64,000 nt of DNA from Verrucomicrobiota bacterium (GTDB taxonomy: Bacteria > Verrucomicrobiota > Verrucomicrobiia > Verrucomicrobiales > DEV007): the NCBI GenBank assembly GCA_963205275.1, contig CAUJIH010000093.1:62001-126000 (forward strand). Reading direction: 5' to 3'. Shown one piece after another: positions 1 through 8,690 of this stretch (position 1 is its first letter; each line of letters opens with the position of its first letter). The notes below the pieces were generated by a model, which worked only from the letters and a program-made list of their open reading frames with translations, was not told the DNA's origin and did not search any database. A program made the position numbers and the translations under genes.

Positions 1-2556
1 AGCGATGGAAAACTCTCCCGCGATCATTCCTTCTCCTTTCGGTAGGATCGCCGCATGATTTCCAATCAAGACAGTGTAGGAGACTGCGGACTCCGACAGA
101 TTCACCGGGAGTTCCTCTTTCTTGTCCGCCGCCATCTGGAAGACTGTCAGAAAGCGGTCGCTCTGGCTCGCTTTCTTCGGTGAGATCATGATACGCGCTC
201 CTTGGAATGCGCTGGATGGTTCATACTGTTGTCCGAATACGTCGTTGACTTTGTCGCCATTCATCACGGAGAGTTTTCGCTCCGATTCCGCAGGGATCAG
301 CATGCGAACATGAGTCTTCCCGACCTGTCCTCCACGCTCGTTGTGCAGTGTAATTTTCCCTGATCCGATTTCTGGATCTTTATAGGCATTGATCTGCCAG
401 AATTTTTGGAAGTCTGGCGAGGATGAGGTGATGTCATCCAGCAGAACGATGGCAGCGGGTACGTCGTCGTTTTGCAAATTGACGAAACAAAAGCGCCGCC
501 GATAACTGCTGACTTTCGCCGTGTAGGCGCTTGCCAGATCCACGTCGAAGTAACTGAAAACAGGGCGCACTGCCTCTGGTCCAACGCTGGTAGAGATGAC
601 TTTCCCATTTCGAAAATAGGGATCGGTCGTGACTTCTTTCGCCGACTTTGGTGCCCGTTGATTGAAGCGAGTTCCTCCATCGTTCGACTCTCCGGGGGCA
701 AAGCTCTCCTCGGGATCCCGTATGAGCATCATACTGTGAGCGATAGAACGCTTGTTGAAATTAAAGTCATAGGGTATCCCATAGAACCCGTAGGAACCAA
801 TATCCCCAAACTGGAATCCGCGATAATACACTTGGATCGCCCCGGCATCTGAATGTTGGTGATTCCCGAAGATATAACCGCCTCCTTTGATTTCAGCGAC
901 GACGTCATTGCTGTTCAATCCACTCGTCCAGCCCGTTCTCGCCACTATTGATCCAAGGATTTTTCCGAAATCCTTGGTCAGAGGCAGCGAGTCTTGACTC
1001 GGCTCTGCTTTCAGATTCGGATCGTTTAGGAGGAGATAGAGTACCGGATTCTGACTGGCCCATTTTTTACCACTCTGACGTAGAAACTCTCCTTTAATGA
1101 TAGGGTCGCCCGAATAGGAGTAATTCATAAACGTATTCGTGGGAGCACTCCAGTAGGAGGGCTTGTTCGGTTCCATCGAAGAAAAGCCGTCTCCATCGCG
1201 CAGCATCTGGCCATCTGGCACACGCATGTACTGCCAGTAATAGCGCATATCTTTGATATTGTCGTCAAAGACGGACTTGCCCGTCATGCGCTGGAACAGC
1301 CAGGCCGCATGGAGTTCCCAAGCGAAGCGAAATCCTCCGTAGCCCACCCCCTGATTGAAGCGCGGTGACTGGTATTCAAATCGTCGCATAGGAACCAATT
1401 CCTCGAGGATGCGGTAGGAGGTGTATCGATAGGGTTCGGAATCGTCTCCCCAGAGAGCGATGGACAGGGCTAGTAGATCGCGGTTGATTTGGCTCTCGGC
1501 AGTGTGTCCAGTGGTGATCAAGCCTCTGAACGGAGGCCAGCCGCATTCCATGTCTCGAGCGAGGCGCATGAGATTTTTGTGGATTCGCTGTTTCTGTGAA
1601 GCATCCATCAGATCGTAACACCAATCATAGACGAGGGAACTGGTGTAGATCGCCCGACCAATTTCGCGGGTGATGTCGAGCAGATTTCCAAACTCGACGA
1701 CGCTCAGATAGCGATCAATCAGATTCACTGCCTCCTTTCCAACCTCAGTATCTCCAGCCATCAAAGAATAAAAGGCTTTGATCTCTGCTGCGGCCTCTAA
1801 CTTAGGCTGTTCATTGACTTCCTTGTCCGGAGTGAACTCGATCGAAAAGGGAACTTTCGCCTTTTTCACGAGAGCGTCCCAGATCGCCTGGTTTTCTCCC
1901 ACCTTCAAACGATCTCGAATCAGAGGCAGGGACTGAGCGTTCAGCCAGAGACGAGGATGTTCCTTCGGAGGGAGCACGGTTGGCTGATAGTTTTGCGCTG
2001 GTTCCGGAACGACGATATCCTTGTACGTCATGAGTCCGAGATGGCCGAGTCGCACCCCGCGAGGAAGCCAGATTTTGATTCGCTGCTTTTTCCCGCTGAG
2101 CTGAAACTTGCCTGATACCTGATCAGGGCGATTCCAAGGGACGTAAACGACTCGTCGTGTCGGACGGCCATCGTCGATCTGAATCTTCATGAAGAGGGAC
2201 TGGTACTTGCTGCGGGCTTTCTTCATCAGATCGGCTCCGTAGTCATCCGTCACGGCCTGGCTGACCAGAACGTATAGTCCAGCTTCTGGAGCTGTGATCT
2301 CCCAAGAAAGATCCGGATCACCGGTGACGGACAAATCGTCTGCTTTCGATTCTACAGCCGCCTTCAGAGCACAGCCTTTGCCGGTTTTCAGTCGTTCGTC
2401 GGGAATGATCTCCACTCGCGCTGAATCGATCTGAGCTCCCTCAGCGGGAAGAAGAAACATCCGCCCTGGAACGAAGGCAGGCTGTGGGGCTGCCTGCATC
2501 AGGGAATGAGAATTCAATATCAGCAGAGAAAGGGCGCAGAAGAGAATGGATTTCAT
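1..2556 (-). CDS. Heparinase II/III-like secreted protein (C-terminus beyond left edge)
   Basis: The minus frame is open from an ATG at 2556 to base 1, giving 852 codons without a stop, so the C-terminus is cut by the window edge. Residues 1-22 are a signal peptide (MKSILFCALSLLI). A segment HPRLWLNAQSLPLIRDRL near residue 200 is the usual entry of the alginate-lyase-like helical domain of heparinase II/III proteins. The second signature, GNHQHSDAG at about residues 564-572, is the HxHxD loop of the heparinase II/III-like beta domain. The family cleaves acidic polysaccharides by beta-elimination in the periplasm or outside the cell; the substrate cannot be read from the sequence. The gene is divergent from the oxidoreductase at 2731, and the sulfatase and oxidoreductases nearby fit sulfated or uronic polysaccharide use. 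Confidence 0.85.
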   Translation of the reverse strand, partial: MKSILFCALSLLILNSHSLMQAAPQPAFVPGRMFLLPAEGAQIDSARVEIIPDERLKTGKGCALKAAVESKADDLSVTGDPDLSWEITAPEAGLYVLVSQAVTDDYGADLMKKARSKYQSLFMKIQIDDGRPTRRVVYVPWNRPDQVSGKFQLSGKKQRIKIWLPRGVRLGHLGLMTYKDIVVPEPAQNYQPTVLPPKEHPRLWLNAQSLPLIRDRLKVGENQAIWDALVKKAKVPFSIEFTPDKEVNEQPKLEAAAEIKAFYSLMAGDTEVGKEAVNLIDRYLSVVEFGNLLDITREIGRAIYTSSLVYDWCYDLMDASQKQRIHKNLMRLARDMECGWPPFRGLITTGHTAESQINRDLLALSIALWGDDSEPYRYTSYRILEELVPMRRFEYQSPRFNQGVGYGGFRFAWELHAAWLFQRMTGKSVFDDNIKDMRYYWQYMRVPDGQMLRDGDGFSSMEPNKPSYWSAPTNTFMNYSYSGDPIIKGEFLRQSGKKWASQNPVLYLLLNDPNLKAEPSQDSLPLTKDFGKILGSIVARTGWTSGLNSNDVVAEIKGGGYIFGNHQHSDAGAIQVYYRGFQFGDIGSYGFYGIPYDFNFNKRSIAHSMMLIRDPEESFAPGESNDGGTRFNQRAPKSAKEVTTDPYFRNGKVISTSVGPEAVRPVFSYFDVDLASAYTAKVSSYRRRFCFVNLQNDDVPAAIVLLDDITSSSPDFQKFWQINAYKDPEIGSGKITLHNERGGQVGKTHVRMLIPAESERKLSVMNGDKVNDVFGQQYEPSSAFQGARIMISPKKASQSDRFLTVFQMAADKKEELPVNLSESAVSYTVLIGNHAAILPKGEGMIAGEFSIA

Positions 2557-2730
2557 GGCTGGGTAAAAGTGTTTACACCCTGCACTACGAATCCTAAGCA
2601 GAAAAAGAGATTTCCTGGCGGGAATCAGTCCTGTCGAAACGAGGCAAGACGTCGAGGCAGGGCCGTCTCGATTGTTCTCGATATTTCTTCCCGGTTGCCG
2701 TGAACGGATCTGTCTGCTAGGCATGAAACC

Positions 2731-3786
2731 ATGAGTCTCTCGGAAACATCTCTCCGCATCGGCCTCCTAGGAGCTGGTTGGTTTGGGCGCGAAGCCCATC
2801 TGCGTAATCTGATACGCCTACCCGGGGTTTCTGTCGTCGCTGTCAGCAGTCGTAGTCAGGAGAGTCGTGAGGCAGCTCAGGCGATCGCTGGCGAATCTTT
2901 GCAAACCTACGCCGATTGGCAGGAGCTTCTGACGAGAGATGATCTCGATGCCGTCATCATCGCTTTGCCCAATGATCTGCATCACACTGCATCGATCGCA
3001 GCATTGCAGCGAGGGCTACACGTCTTCTGTGAAAAACCATTAGGACTGAGCCTGCAAGAATGTGACGAAATCGCAACTGCCGTGAAAGACTCGGGACGCA
3101 TGTTCCAAGTGGGACACGAGATGCGCTTTCAGAGGCTCTATGTCGAGATGAAGGAGCGACTGGATGGAGGATTCGTGGGAGAGCTTCAGCTCATGTGGTG
3201 TCGAGAGTTTCGGGGGCCGATGCGCACGGGATGGCGCTCAAGCGAAGCGCAAACGGGCGGCACGATTCTAGAAAAAAATGTGCATCACATCGATCTATTT
3301 AACTGGATGATGGACAGGGAGCCGCTCCGCGTTAGTGCCCATGGCGGAACGAATGTGCTGAAGGATCGAGAGATCCTCGATAATGCGCAAGTCCTGATCG
3401 AGTATGAAGACAGTCGTCGTGCCTCGCTGGAACTGTGCCTGTTCGCTCCGAAAGGAGGAGAGTGCGAAATCGGAGTGTGCGGGGACAAAGGTCGGATCGA
3501 TACTCGGAATCAAGCATTGGAGATGATCTGTCAGAGCTTTGAGTCCGAGGAGCGTGAGCTTCACCACCTAGCCGATGAAGGAGACGGCGCGAATTTCGTG
3601 GATAGCTCGGGGCGCATTGATCGAGGAATTTACCCGCAGCTGCAGCATTTCTTCGAATGCGTGCGCACAGGAGCTACTCCGATGAACGATGTCACCTCCG
3701 CACGTCGAGCTGTGGCCGTATGTCTAGCTGCGCAGGAATCGATTCGGAGAAAGGAAACGGTGTGGATGGAGGAAATGCGAGGGTGA
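2731..3786 (+). CDS. Gfo/Idh/MocA family oxidoreductase, cytoplasmic
   Basis: A 351-residue protein with an N-terminal Rossmann fold (GLLGAGWFG near residue 11) and the family motif CEKPLG near residue 100, whose lysine contacts substrate and cofactor. EKNVHHIDLFNWM near residue 180 supplies the histidine and aspartate usual in the C-terminal alpha/beta domain. Unlike four other members in this window it has no signal peptide, so it should be a soluble NAD(P)-dependent sugar or inositol-type dehydrogenase. The ATG at 2731 is the first codon that gives the complete Rossmann start. It is separated from the heparinase-like gene by a 174-bp divergent spacer, which probably carries promoters in both directions. 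Substrate unknown. Confidence 0.9.
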   Translation: MSLSETSLRIGLLGAGWFGREAHLRNLIRLPGVSVVAVSSRSQESREAAQAIAGESLQTYADWQELLTRDDLDAVIIALPNDLHHTASIAALQRGLHVFCEKPLGLSLQECDEIATAVKDSGRMFQVGHEMRFQRLYVEMKERLDGGFVGELQLMWCREFRGPMRTGWRSSEAQTGGTILEKNVHHIDLFNWMMDREPLRVSAHGGTNVLKDREILDNAQVLIEYEDSRRASLELCLFAPKGGECEIGVCGDKGRIDTRNQALEMICQSFESEERELHHLADEGDGANFVDSSGRIDRGIYPQLQHFFECVRTGATPMNDVTSARRAVAVCLAAQESIRRKETVWMEEMRG

Positions 3787-3853
3787 CTACCGCCTCACAC
3801 GAAGAAGGACTTTTCCAACATCGCTTGGCTTCATAAAATCAGGTTTCAGAGAT

Positions 3854-5101
3854 ATGAAACTCCTCTACGTGCCCAGTCTCGCATTCATCACCTCATTTCT
3901 TATCTCCGCTCGTCCGCTGTGTGCAGAAGTTTTTCATCGAGAGAAACTCGCAGCGATTGATGCCGAGATCGAGCAGGCGATTCGAGAGGCAAAAATCGTT
4001 GGTGGCGTGGTGTGGGTCGAGCACGGCGGAAGCTCGTATCACAAGGCGTACGGGATGCGGGCCAAAGCTCCGGAGCCTGAGTTGATGACGGAAGACACGA
4101 TTTTCGACCTAGCTTCCGTTTCAAAGGTGCTCGGGACGACCAGCGCCGTCATGCTGTGTGTGGAGCGCGGTCTGATCGGAGTCGATGACCTAGTCTCTCA
4201 ACACATCCCTGAATTTACTGGCGATGGACGAGAGAAGGTGACGATTCGTCATTTGCTCCTTCACAGTTCTGGCCTTCCGCTGAATCCAGAACCAAAACTG
4301 CCTTTCTCCCGGGATCAGAACGAGGCTGTTGCCCGCGCTTGTCGGACTCCTCTGCTGTCTGAACCGGGAAAAGAATTCGCTTACAGCAATGCCACAATGA
4401 TCGTGCTGGCTGGAGTCGTCGAGCGCGTCACTGGACGCACGCTGGATGAGTTTTGCGCGACCGAGATTTTTCACCCTCTCGGGATGGAGGACACTCTTTA
4501 TCGCCCCTCCGGAGACCGTCTCAAGCGAGTTTCCCCCTCCAGTTCGCCCGCACGTGGACTGGTGGACGACGTGCAGGCACGCGATATGGGCGGCGTCGCA
4601 GGGCACTGTTCCCTCTTTTCCACCGTTCCCGATCTGGCTCGATTCGCTCGCATGATGCTCAGGCGGGGAGAACTCGACGGAGTGCGGATTTTTCGTCCAG
4701 AGACCGTGAAGCAGATGACGAGAGTGCAAAGTCCGCCCGATCTCATCAGTCCAGATGCCGACGGGTTGCCCGTGCGTCGTGGGTTAGGCTGGGACATCGA
4801 TACGCCCTATCGACAGGCCCCACATGATTATTCCCTAGCGCGAGGATCCGTTTTTCCCATCGGCAGCTATGGTCATGTCGGATGGACGGGGCAGTACGTG
4901 TGGATCGACCCTTTCTCTCAGACTTTCGTCGTCTTTCTCTGCAACCGATACGGAGATCTAAAAAAGGATACCCGGATGGATGTGTATCATCTTCACCACC
5001 GCATTTCCACGCTCGCAGCCGAGGCAGTGGCAGATTTCGACTTCAGCCACATGCCCGACGCTCTTCCGAAGCACGATCAGTTGAAGCCAAAGTCAGACTG
5101 A
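3854..5101 (+). CDS. Secreted serine hydrolase, beta-lactamase class C / PBP4* family
   Basis: A 415-residue protein with a signal peptide (residues 1-24). The class C serine beta-lactamase-like fold is shown by SVSK at residues 88-91 (nucleophile Ser88, Lys91), a YSN triad near residue 177, and a GHVGWTG segment near residue 343 at the position of the KTG-like third motif. Such proteins hydrolyse esters, D-amino peptides or amides in the periplasm; true antibiotic resistance is unlikely for this subgroup. It lies 67 bp downstream of the oxidoreductase in the same direction and converges on the redoxin gene at 5114. Confidence 0.88.
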   Translation: MKLLYVPSLAFITSFLISARPLCAEVFHREKLAAIDAEIEQAIREAKIVGGVVWVEHGGSSYHKAYGMRAKAPEPELMTEDTIFDLASVSKVLGTTSAVMLCVERGLIGVDDLVSQHIPEFTGDGREKVTIRHLLLHSSGLPLNPEPKLPFSRDQNEAVARACRTPLLSEPGKEFAYSNATMIVLAGVVERVTGRTLDEFCATEIFHPLGMEDTLYRPSGDRLKRVSPSSSPARGLVDDVQARDMGGVAGHCSLFSTVPDLARFARMMLRRGELDGVRIFRPETVKQMTRVQSPPDLISPDADGLPVRRGLGWDIDTPYRQAPHDYSLARGSVFPIGSYGHVGWTGQYVWIDPFSQTFVVFLCNRYGDLKKDTRMDVYHLHHRISTLAAEAVADFDFSHMPDALPKHDQLKPKSD

Positions 5102-5113
5102 TCGCGATCCTTT

Positions 5114-5683
5114 TCAGTTCGGCGACTGACCAGCGAGCATTTTGTCGAAGCCTTTGATCGCTTCCTCCTCATTCAGAAGGAAACCATTGTATTCGACGCG
5201 ACCTGTCCGGTCGATAATTACCCACCAAGGAGTGCCGCCGGGCTTGTAGGCACCGCTCACGCCGGGAAAGCCGGGCGACTTCGTGTAGTGACCGATCGGA
5301 ATATCTAAGCCAAATTTTTCTGCCGTTACAGGGAGTTTGTCGATGGTATTATCGAGGAAGCCCTCGAAAGCGGTTTGAATCGCTAGGAACACGATCTCCT
5401 GATTCCCCTTGTAATGATCCACCAAGTGCTTCAGCACAGGGAGTTCTCGCTCCTGCGATGCTCGACACCAATGCTGGAAGAAAAGCATGACGATGATTTT
5501 CCCCGGATAGTCGGTAATCTCGACTTTGTCTTTTCCCTCCGGGGCGTGATACCAGTCGCTGACGTTCAGGAGAGGGGCCTGTTGCCCTTCAATCCCTTTC
5601 TGCAATTGGGCATGGGAAAGGAGAGGCAGAGAAGGGAGGCTCAGCAGGAGGGCGAGGGATAAGGATCGGACGGAGGAAAGCAT
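5114..5683 (-). CDS. Exported redoxin/TlpA-like protein with a single active-site cysteine
   Basis: With the ATG at 5683 the protein is 189 residues and begins with a clean signal peptide (MLSSVRSLSLALLLS, cleavage near SHA-Q). An upstream in-frame start at 5731 would put 16 extra residues ahead of the signal and is less likely. The thioredoxin-like fold is visible: VMLFFQHWCRAS, then a long helix, then GGTPWWVIIDRTGRVEY with the cis-proline. The usual CxxC is here C73-R-A-S76, so the resolving cysteine is missing. That argues against a simple disulfide reductase and for a peroxiredoxin-like or mixed-disulfide role. The gene is convergent with the serine hydrolase gene. Confidence 0.85.
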   Translation of the reverse strand: MLSSVRSLSLALLLSLPSLPLLSHAQLQKGIEGQQAPLLNVSDWYHAPEGKDKVEITDYPGKIIVMLFFQHWCRASQERELPVLKHLVDHYKGNQEIVFLAIQTAFEGFLDNTIDKLPVTAEKFGLDIPIGHYTKSPGFPGVSGAYKPGGTPWWVIIDRTGRVEYNGFLLNEEEAIKGFDKMLAGQSPN

Positions 5684-5756
5684 CGTCTCGGAAAATTTTA
5701 GTCGTAACAGTGGAAATAGAGCACATCCCATCGGGAGCGCAAGATCACACGAGTAT

Positions 5757-5777
5757 GGAATCGCGTGAGGCGATTCC
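5757..5777. terminator. Perfect 8-bp hairpin without T tract
   Basis: GGAATCGC and GCGATTCC flank a five-base loop. It lies between the stop of the lipoprotein gene (5819, minus) and the redoxin start (5683, minus). No run of T follows on either strand, so it may be an mRNA stabiliser or weak terminator rather than a standard intrinsic terminator. Confidence 0.4.
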
Positions 5778-5818
5778 TAATGGAGCGAAAGCGCCCTCCG
5801 CATCTCTGATACGTTAAA

Positions 5819-6133
5819 TCAGTGAAAGGTCTCGGGCATGTTGTCTAAGATACGGATATCACCCCACTGGACCAGCTTCCCATCACGGAAGTAGAGCAGT
5901 AACTCTCCATACTTCGCATCGTCATAGCGAATGACTTCCGCTTTGCGAGCGTCCGCCGTTTCTCGCGCTCCGACCGTTTTATAGTTCTTGCCGAGCAGCG
6001 ACACACTTTGTTCCTTAGTCATTCCCAGACTGAGCTTTTGTGTGCGAGAGTCAAGCGTCGAGCATCCGACGGACAGAAACAGTCCGGCAGCCAAGACGGA
6101 GAATGTCAGGAAAGACTTTAAGGAAGAGATCAT
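5819..6133 (-). CDS. Small lipoprotein with BamE/SmpA-like repeat
   Basis: A 104-residue protein with a lipoprotein signal: hydrophobic segment then the lipobox SVGC with Cys24 as the lipidation site. After it, LSLGMTKEQSVSLLG is the GMTxxQVxxLLG pattern of the BamE/OmlA-like fold, followed by YGELLLYFRDGKLVQWG, the matching beta hairpin. Proteins of this shape are outer-membrane or periplasmic accessory lipoproteins. This one is much shorter than a full envelope protein and its partner is not evident. It is probably transcribed ahead of the redoxin gene, with 135 bp between them. Confidence 0.8.
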   Translation of the reverse strand: MISSLKSFLTFSVLAAGLFLSVGCSTLDSRTQKLSLGMTKEQSVSLLGKNYKTVGARETADARKAEVIRYDDAKYGELLLYFRDGKLVQWGDIRILDNMPETFH

Positions 6134-6306
6134 GATTCGCCTGAAAGAATCGTTGGGATCAGTCTGATTTCAAGCGGTGGATTCCGAGGAATGTTTTTCG
6201 AGAACTCCCTGAATTTTTTACAATTTTCGAGTTGAGCTATCGCAGGATTCGGATAACCTGTTCGCCCTTCGCGGGTTTTTACTCGCGAGACGGAGACGTA
6301 TGTCAC

Positions 6307-6379
<73 letters not shown>

Positions 6380-6535
6380 CTTCTCCATCACTTCGGTGGA
6401 GAGTATCTCTGGAATCAGGGATTTGAATCGTGGGAAATAAAGCGGCGGAATTAGAGATTGGCGTGAAAGAGATTGGCGTTATCGCGCTCTGGATGCTTGT
6501 GCTTCGATTGCACTACTGTAACACTGCTTTACGAT

Positions 6536-7558
6536 ATGGATCTCCGACTCATCACTCTCTTCTCCGCCTTCGCCGCCTGCTTCACTCTGAGCCTGCCAGC
6601 CCTTTCGCAGGAGGCACCTCAGAAACATCTTCGCGCTGGGATCGTCGGTCTCGATACTTCTCACGTTCCGGCTTTCACCAGCTTCTTCAACAAGCCAAAG
6701 ACTCCTGATGATGATACGGGAATTCGTGTAGTGGCTGGATACCCAGGAGGCACCGACATGCCCGCCAGCGCGAACCGGGTCGAGAAGTTCACCGAACAAC
6801 TGCGCGGTATGGGCGTCGAGATCGTCGATTCCATCCCCGCGCTGTTGGAGAAAGTAGATGTGGTGCTGCTCGAGAGCGTTGATGGCCGTATCCACCTGCA
6901 GGAGGCTAAGCAGATCCTACCGTCGAAAAAGCCTGTGTTCATCGACAAGCCTCTGGCCGGAAATCTTCCCGAATCCATCGCGATTTTCGATCTGGCGAAG
7001 AAATACGGAACTCCGATTTTTTCTAGTTCGTCAACACGCTTTGGGAAAGGCCTTCAGGAGGTGATCGCGGACAAGGGGAAGCTGGGGGACATACTAGGCG
7101 CAACGACTTGGGGACCATGTTCCTATCAGGAGGGAACCCCCGACCTGTTTTTCTATGCCATTCACGGAATCGAGTCGCTCTATACCGTAATGGGAGAGGG
7201 GTGTGAGACGGTCTCTCGTGTAAAGCAGGCCAAGCACGACCAAACGACTGGTACTTGGCCCGGTGGGCGTCTAGGGGTGTATCGCGGGATTCGCAGTGGT
7301 AAGGCGAGTTTTGGGGTTACGGTCTTCGGCAGCAATGAAATTCTGCAAGTAGCCGAGTCTCCTGATTACGCGGCTCTGTGCCGGGCAATTGCGAATTTTT
7401 TTCATACAGGAACGCCTCCTGTGAGTGAGGCCGAAACTCTGGAGTTGCTCACTTTTATGGAAGCAGCCGATGAAAGCGTGAGACAAGGCGGGGCCGAAGT
7501 GTCGGTGCCGGAGACGCTCGAAAGAGCGAAAAAGGAAGCTGCGAAACTAGCAAAATGA
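6536..7558 (+). CDS. Secreted Gfo/Idh/MocA-like protein
   Basis: With the ATG at 6536 the product is 340 residues with signal peptide MDLRLITLFSAFAACF and probable cleavage after ALSQ. The open frame extends upstream to 6473, but those 21 residues precede the signal and are not expected. The Rossmann part is divergent: RAGIVGLDTSHVPAF replaces the GxGxxG loop, as in a PVC-rich subgroup. FIDKPLAG near residue 145 is the family EKP position changed to DKP. The short C-terminal domain is reduced. The altered nucleotide loop makes catalysis uncertain. The gene is followed at 49 bp by the sialidase-like gene, and the two are probably co-transcribed with those at 8687 and 10163. Confidence 0.82.
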   Translation: MDLRLITLFSAFAACFTLSLPALSQEAPQKHLRAGIVGLDTSHVPAFTSFFNKPKTPDDDTGIRVVAGYPGGTDMPASANRVEKFTEQLRGMGVEIVDSIPALLEKVDVVLLESVDGRIHLQEAKQILPSKKPVFIDKPLAGNLPESIAIFDLAKKYGTPIFSSSSTRFGKGLQEVIADKGKLGDILGATTWGPCSYQEGTPDLFFYAIHGIESLYTVMGEGCETVSRVKQAKHDQTTGTWPGGRLGVYRGIRSGKASFGVTVFGSNEILQVAESPDYAALCRAIANFFHTGTPPVSEAETLELLTFMEAADESVRQGGAEVSVPETLERAKKEAAKLAK

Positions 7559-7607
7559 TCGACTTAGTATTCTTGGAAGTGGCCTTTTGTTTCGGCGATT
7601 CATCGAA

Positions 7608-8690
7608 ATGCGATTCTGTTCCCATCTTATAGGCCTGCTCTTGGTGGTGAGCATGTTCGAATGTGTCGGATTTGCCTTCGCGGAGAATCTTCCGACTGTG
7701 CGCGTCGAGAACATTCGACGCGGCTTTCACAATGGAGAACACAACGCCTTCACCGATCTTTGCCGCTTTCAGAACAGTCTTTATCTGACTTTCCGCACCT
7801 GTCCTGACGGGCACATGGTGTATTCCAGCTCGTCCATCCTCGTTCTGCGCAGCGATGATGAGGGAGTGAACTGGTCTCAGGTTCATCGTTTTTCCGTGCC
7901 GGAGAGGGACACTCGCGATCCGCATTTTCTGATCTTTCGTGATCGACTCTTTCTCTATACGGGAACCTGGTGGGCCGGCCCTGGCCAGAGTCCGACGAAA
8001 GATCTGGACGTGAACAAGCACCTCGGATTCGCCGTCTGGTCGGACGACGGAAAGAAGTGGAGTGCCCCCACGATGCTCGAAGGCACCTTTGGACATTACA
8101 TCTGGCGGGCGGCAGCTCACGGAGGCAAGGCCTACCTCTGCGGTCGAAGGAAAGCCGGATTCTCGATTCCTCCCAAAGCTCAGGGCATCACGATCCAGTC
8201 GGTGATGCTGGAAAGCGATGACGGGCTGATCTGGAAAAAATGCGCTTACTTTAATGAAAGCTCTGGGGACGAAACTGCTTTTTTTATCGAAGCCGACGGT
8301 CGGCTACTGGGAATTGCCCGTGACGGAGAAGGAAAGGAGGCGCACCTGCTACGCTCGTCGCCACCGTATTCCGACTGGTCTCGAAAGCGTCTTGATCGCT
8401 CGATCAGAGGTCCTCTGCTCGCGAAGTGGGGAGATCGGGTGTTGGTCGGCGGACGACACACAACGCCGGATCGCGGGCCTAAGACCACACTCTGTTGGCT
8501 CGTTGATGATACACTGTCTGAATTCGTCGAGCTCCCGAGCGGCGGTGATAATTCCTATCCTGGCTTCGTAGAGCTTTCCCCCACGAAAGGCCTGGTATCG
8601 TGGTATTCCAGTCACGAAAAGGACGAATCTGGAAAAACGATTACTGCGATCTACCTTGCTGATTTAATCCTGAATCCATCCAACCCATGA
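7608..8690 (+). CDS. Secreted BNR/sialidase-fold exo-glycosidase-like protein
   Basis: The ATG at 7608 gives 360 residues with a signal peptide (MRFCSHLIGLLLVVS, cleavage near AFAE). A TTG start at 7587 would add seven residues. Two Asp-box repeats are visible: RSDDEGVNW near residue 83 and WSDDGKKW near residue 143, the SxDxGxxW pattern of the six-bladed sialidase propeller. An early FR-containing strand (YLTFRTC) could hold one of the arginine triad, but I cannot assign all three, so activity on sialic acid is not proven. The TGA overlaps the ATG of the next gene by four bases, which indicates translational coupling. Confidence 0.8.
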   Translation: MRFCSHLIGLLLVVSMFECVGFAFAENLPTVRVENIRRGFHNGEHNAFTDLCRFQNSLYLTFRTCPDGHMVYSSSSILVLRSDDEGVNWSQVHRFSVPERDTRDPHFLIFRDRLFLYTGTWWAGPGQSPTKDLDVNKHLGFAVWSDDGKKWSAPTMLEGTFGHYIWRAAAHGGKAYLCGRRKAGFSIPPKAQGITIQSVMLESDDGLIWKKCAYFNESSGDETAFFIEADGRLLGIARDGEGKEAHLLRSSPPYSDWSRKRLDRSIRGPLLAKWGDRVLVGGRHTTPDRGPKTTLCWLVDDTLSEFVELPSGGDNSYPGFVELSPTKGLVSWYSSHEKDESGKTITAIYLADLILNPSNP

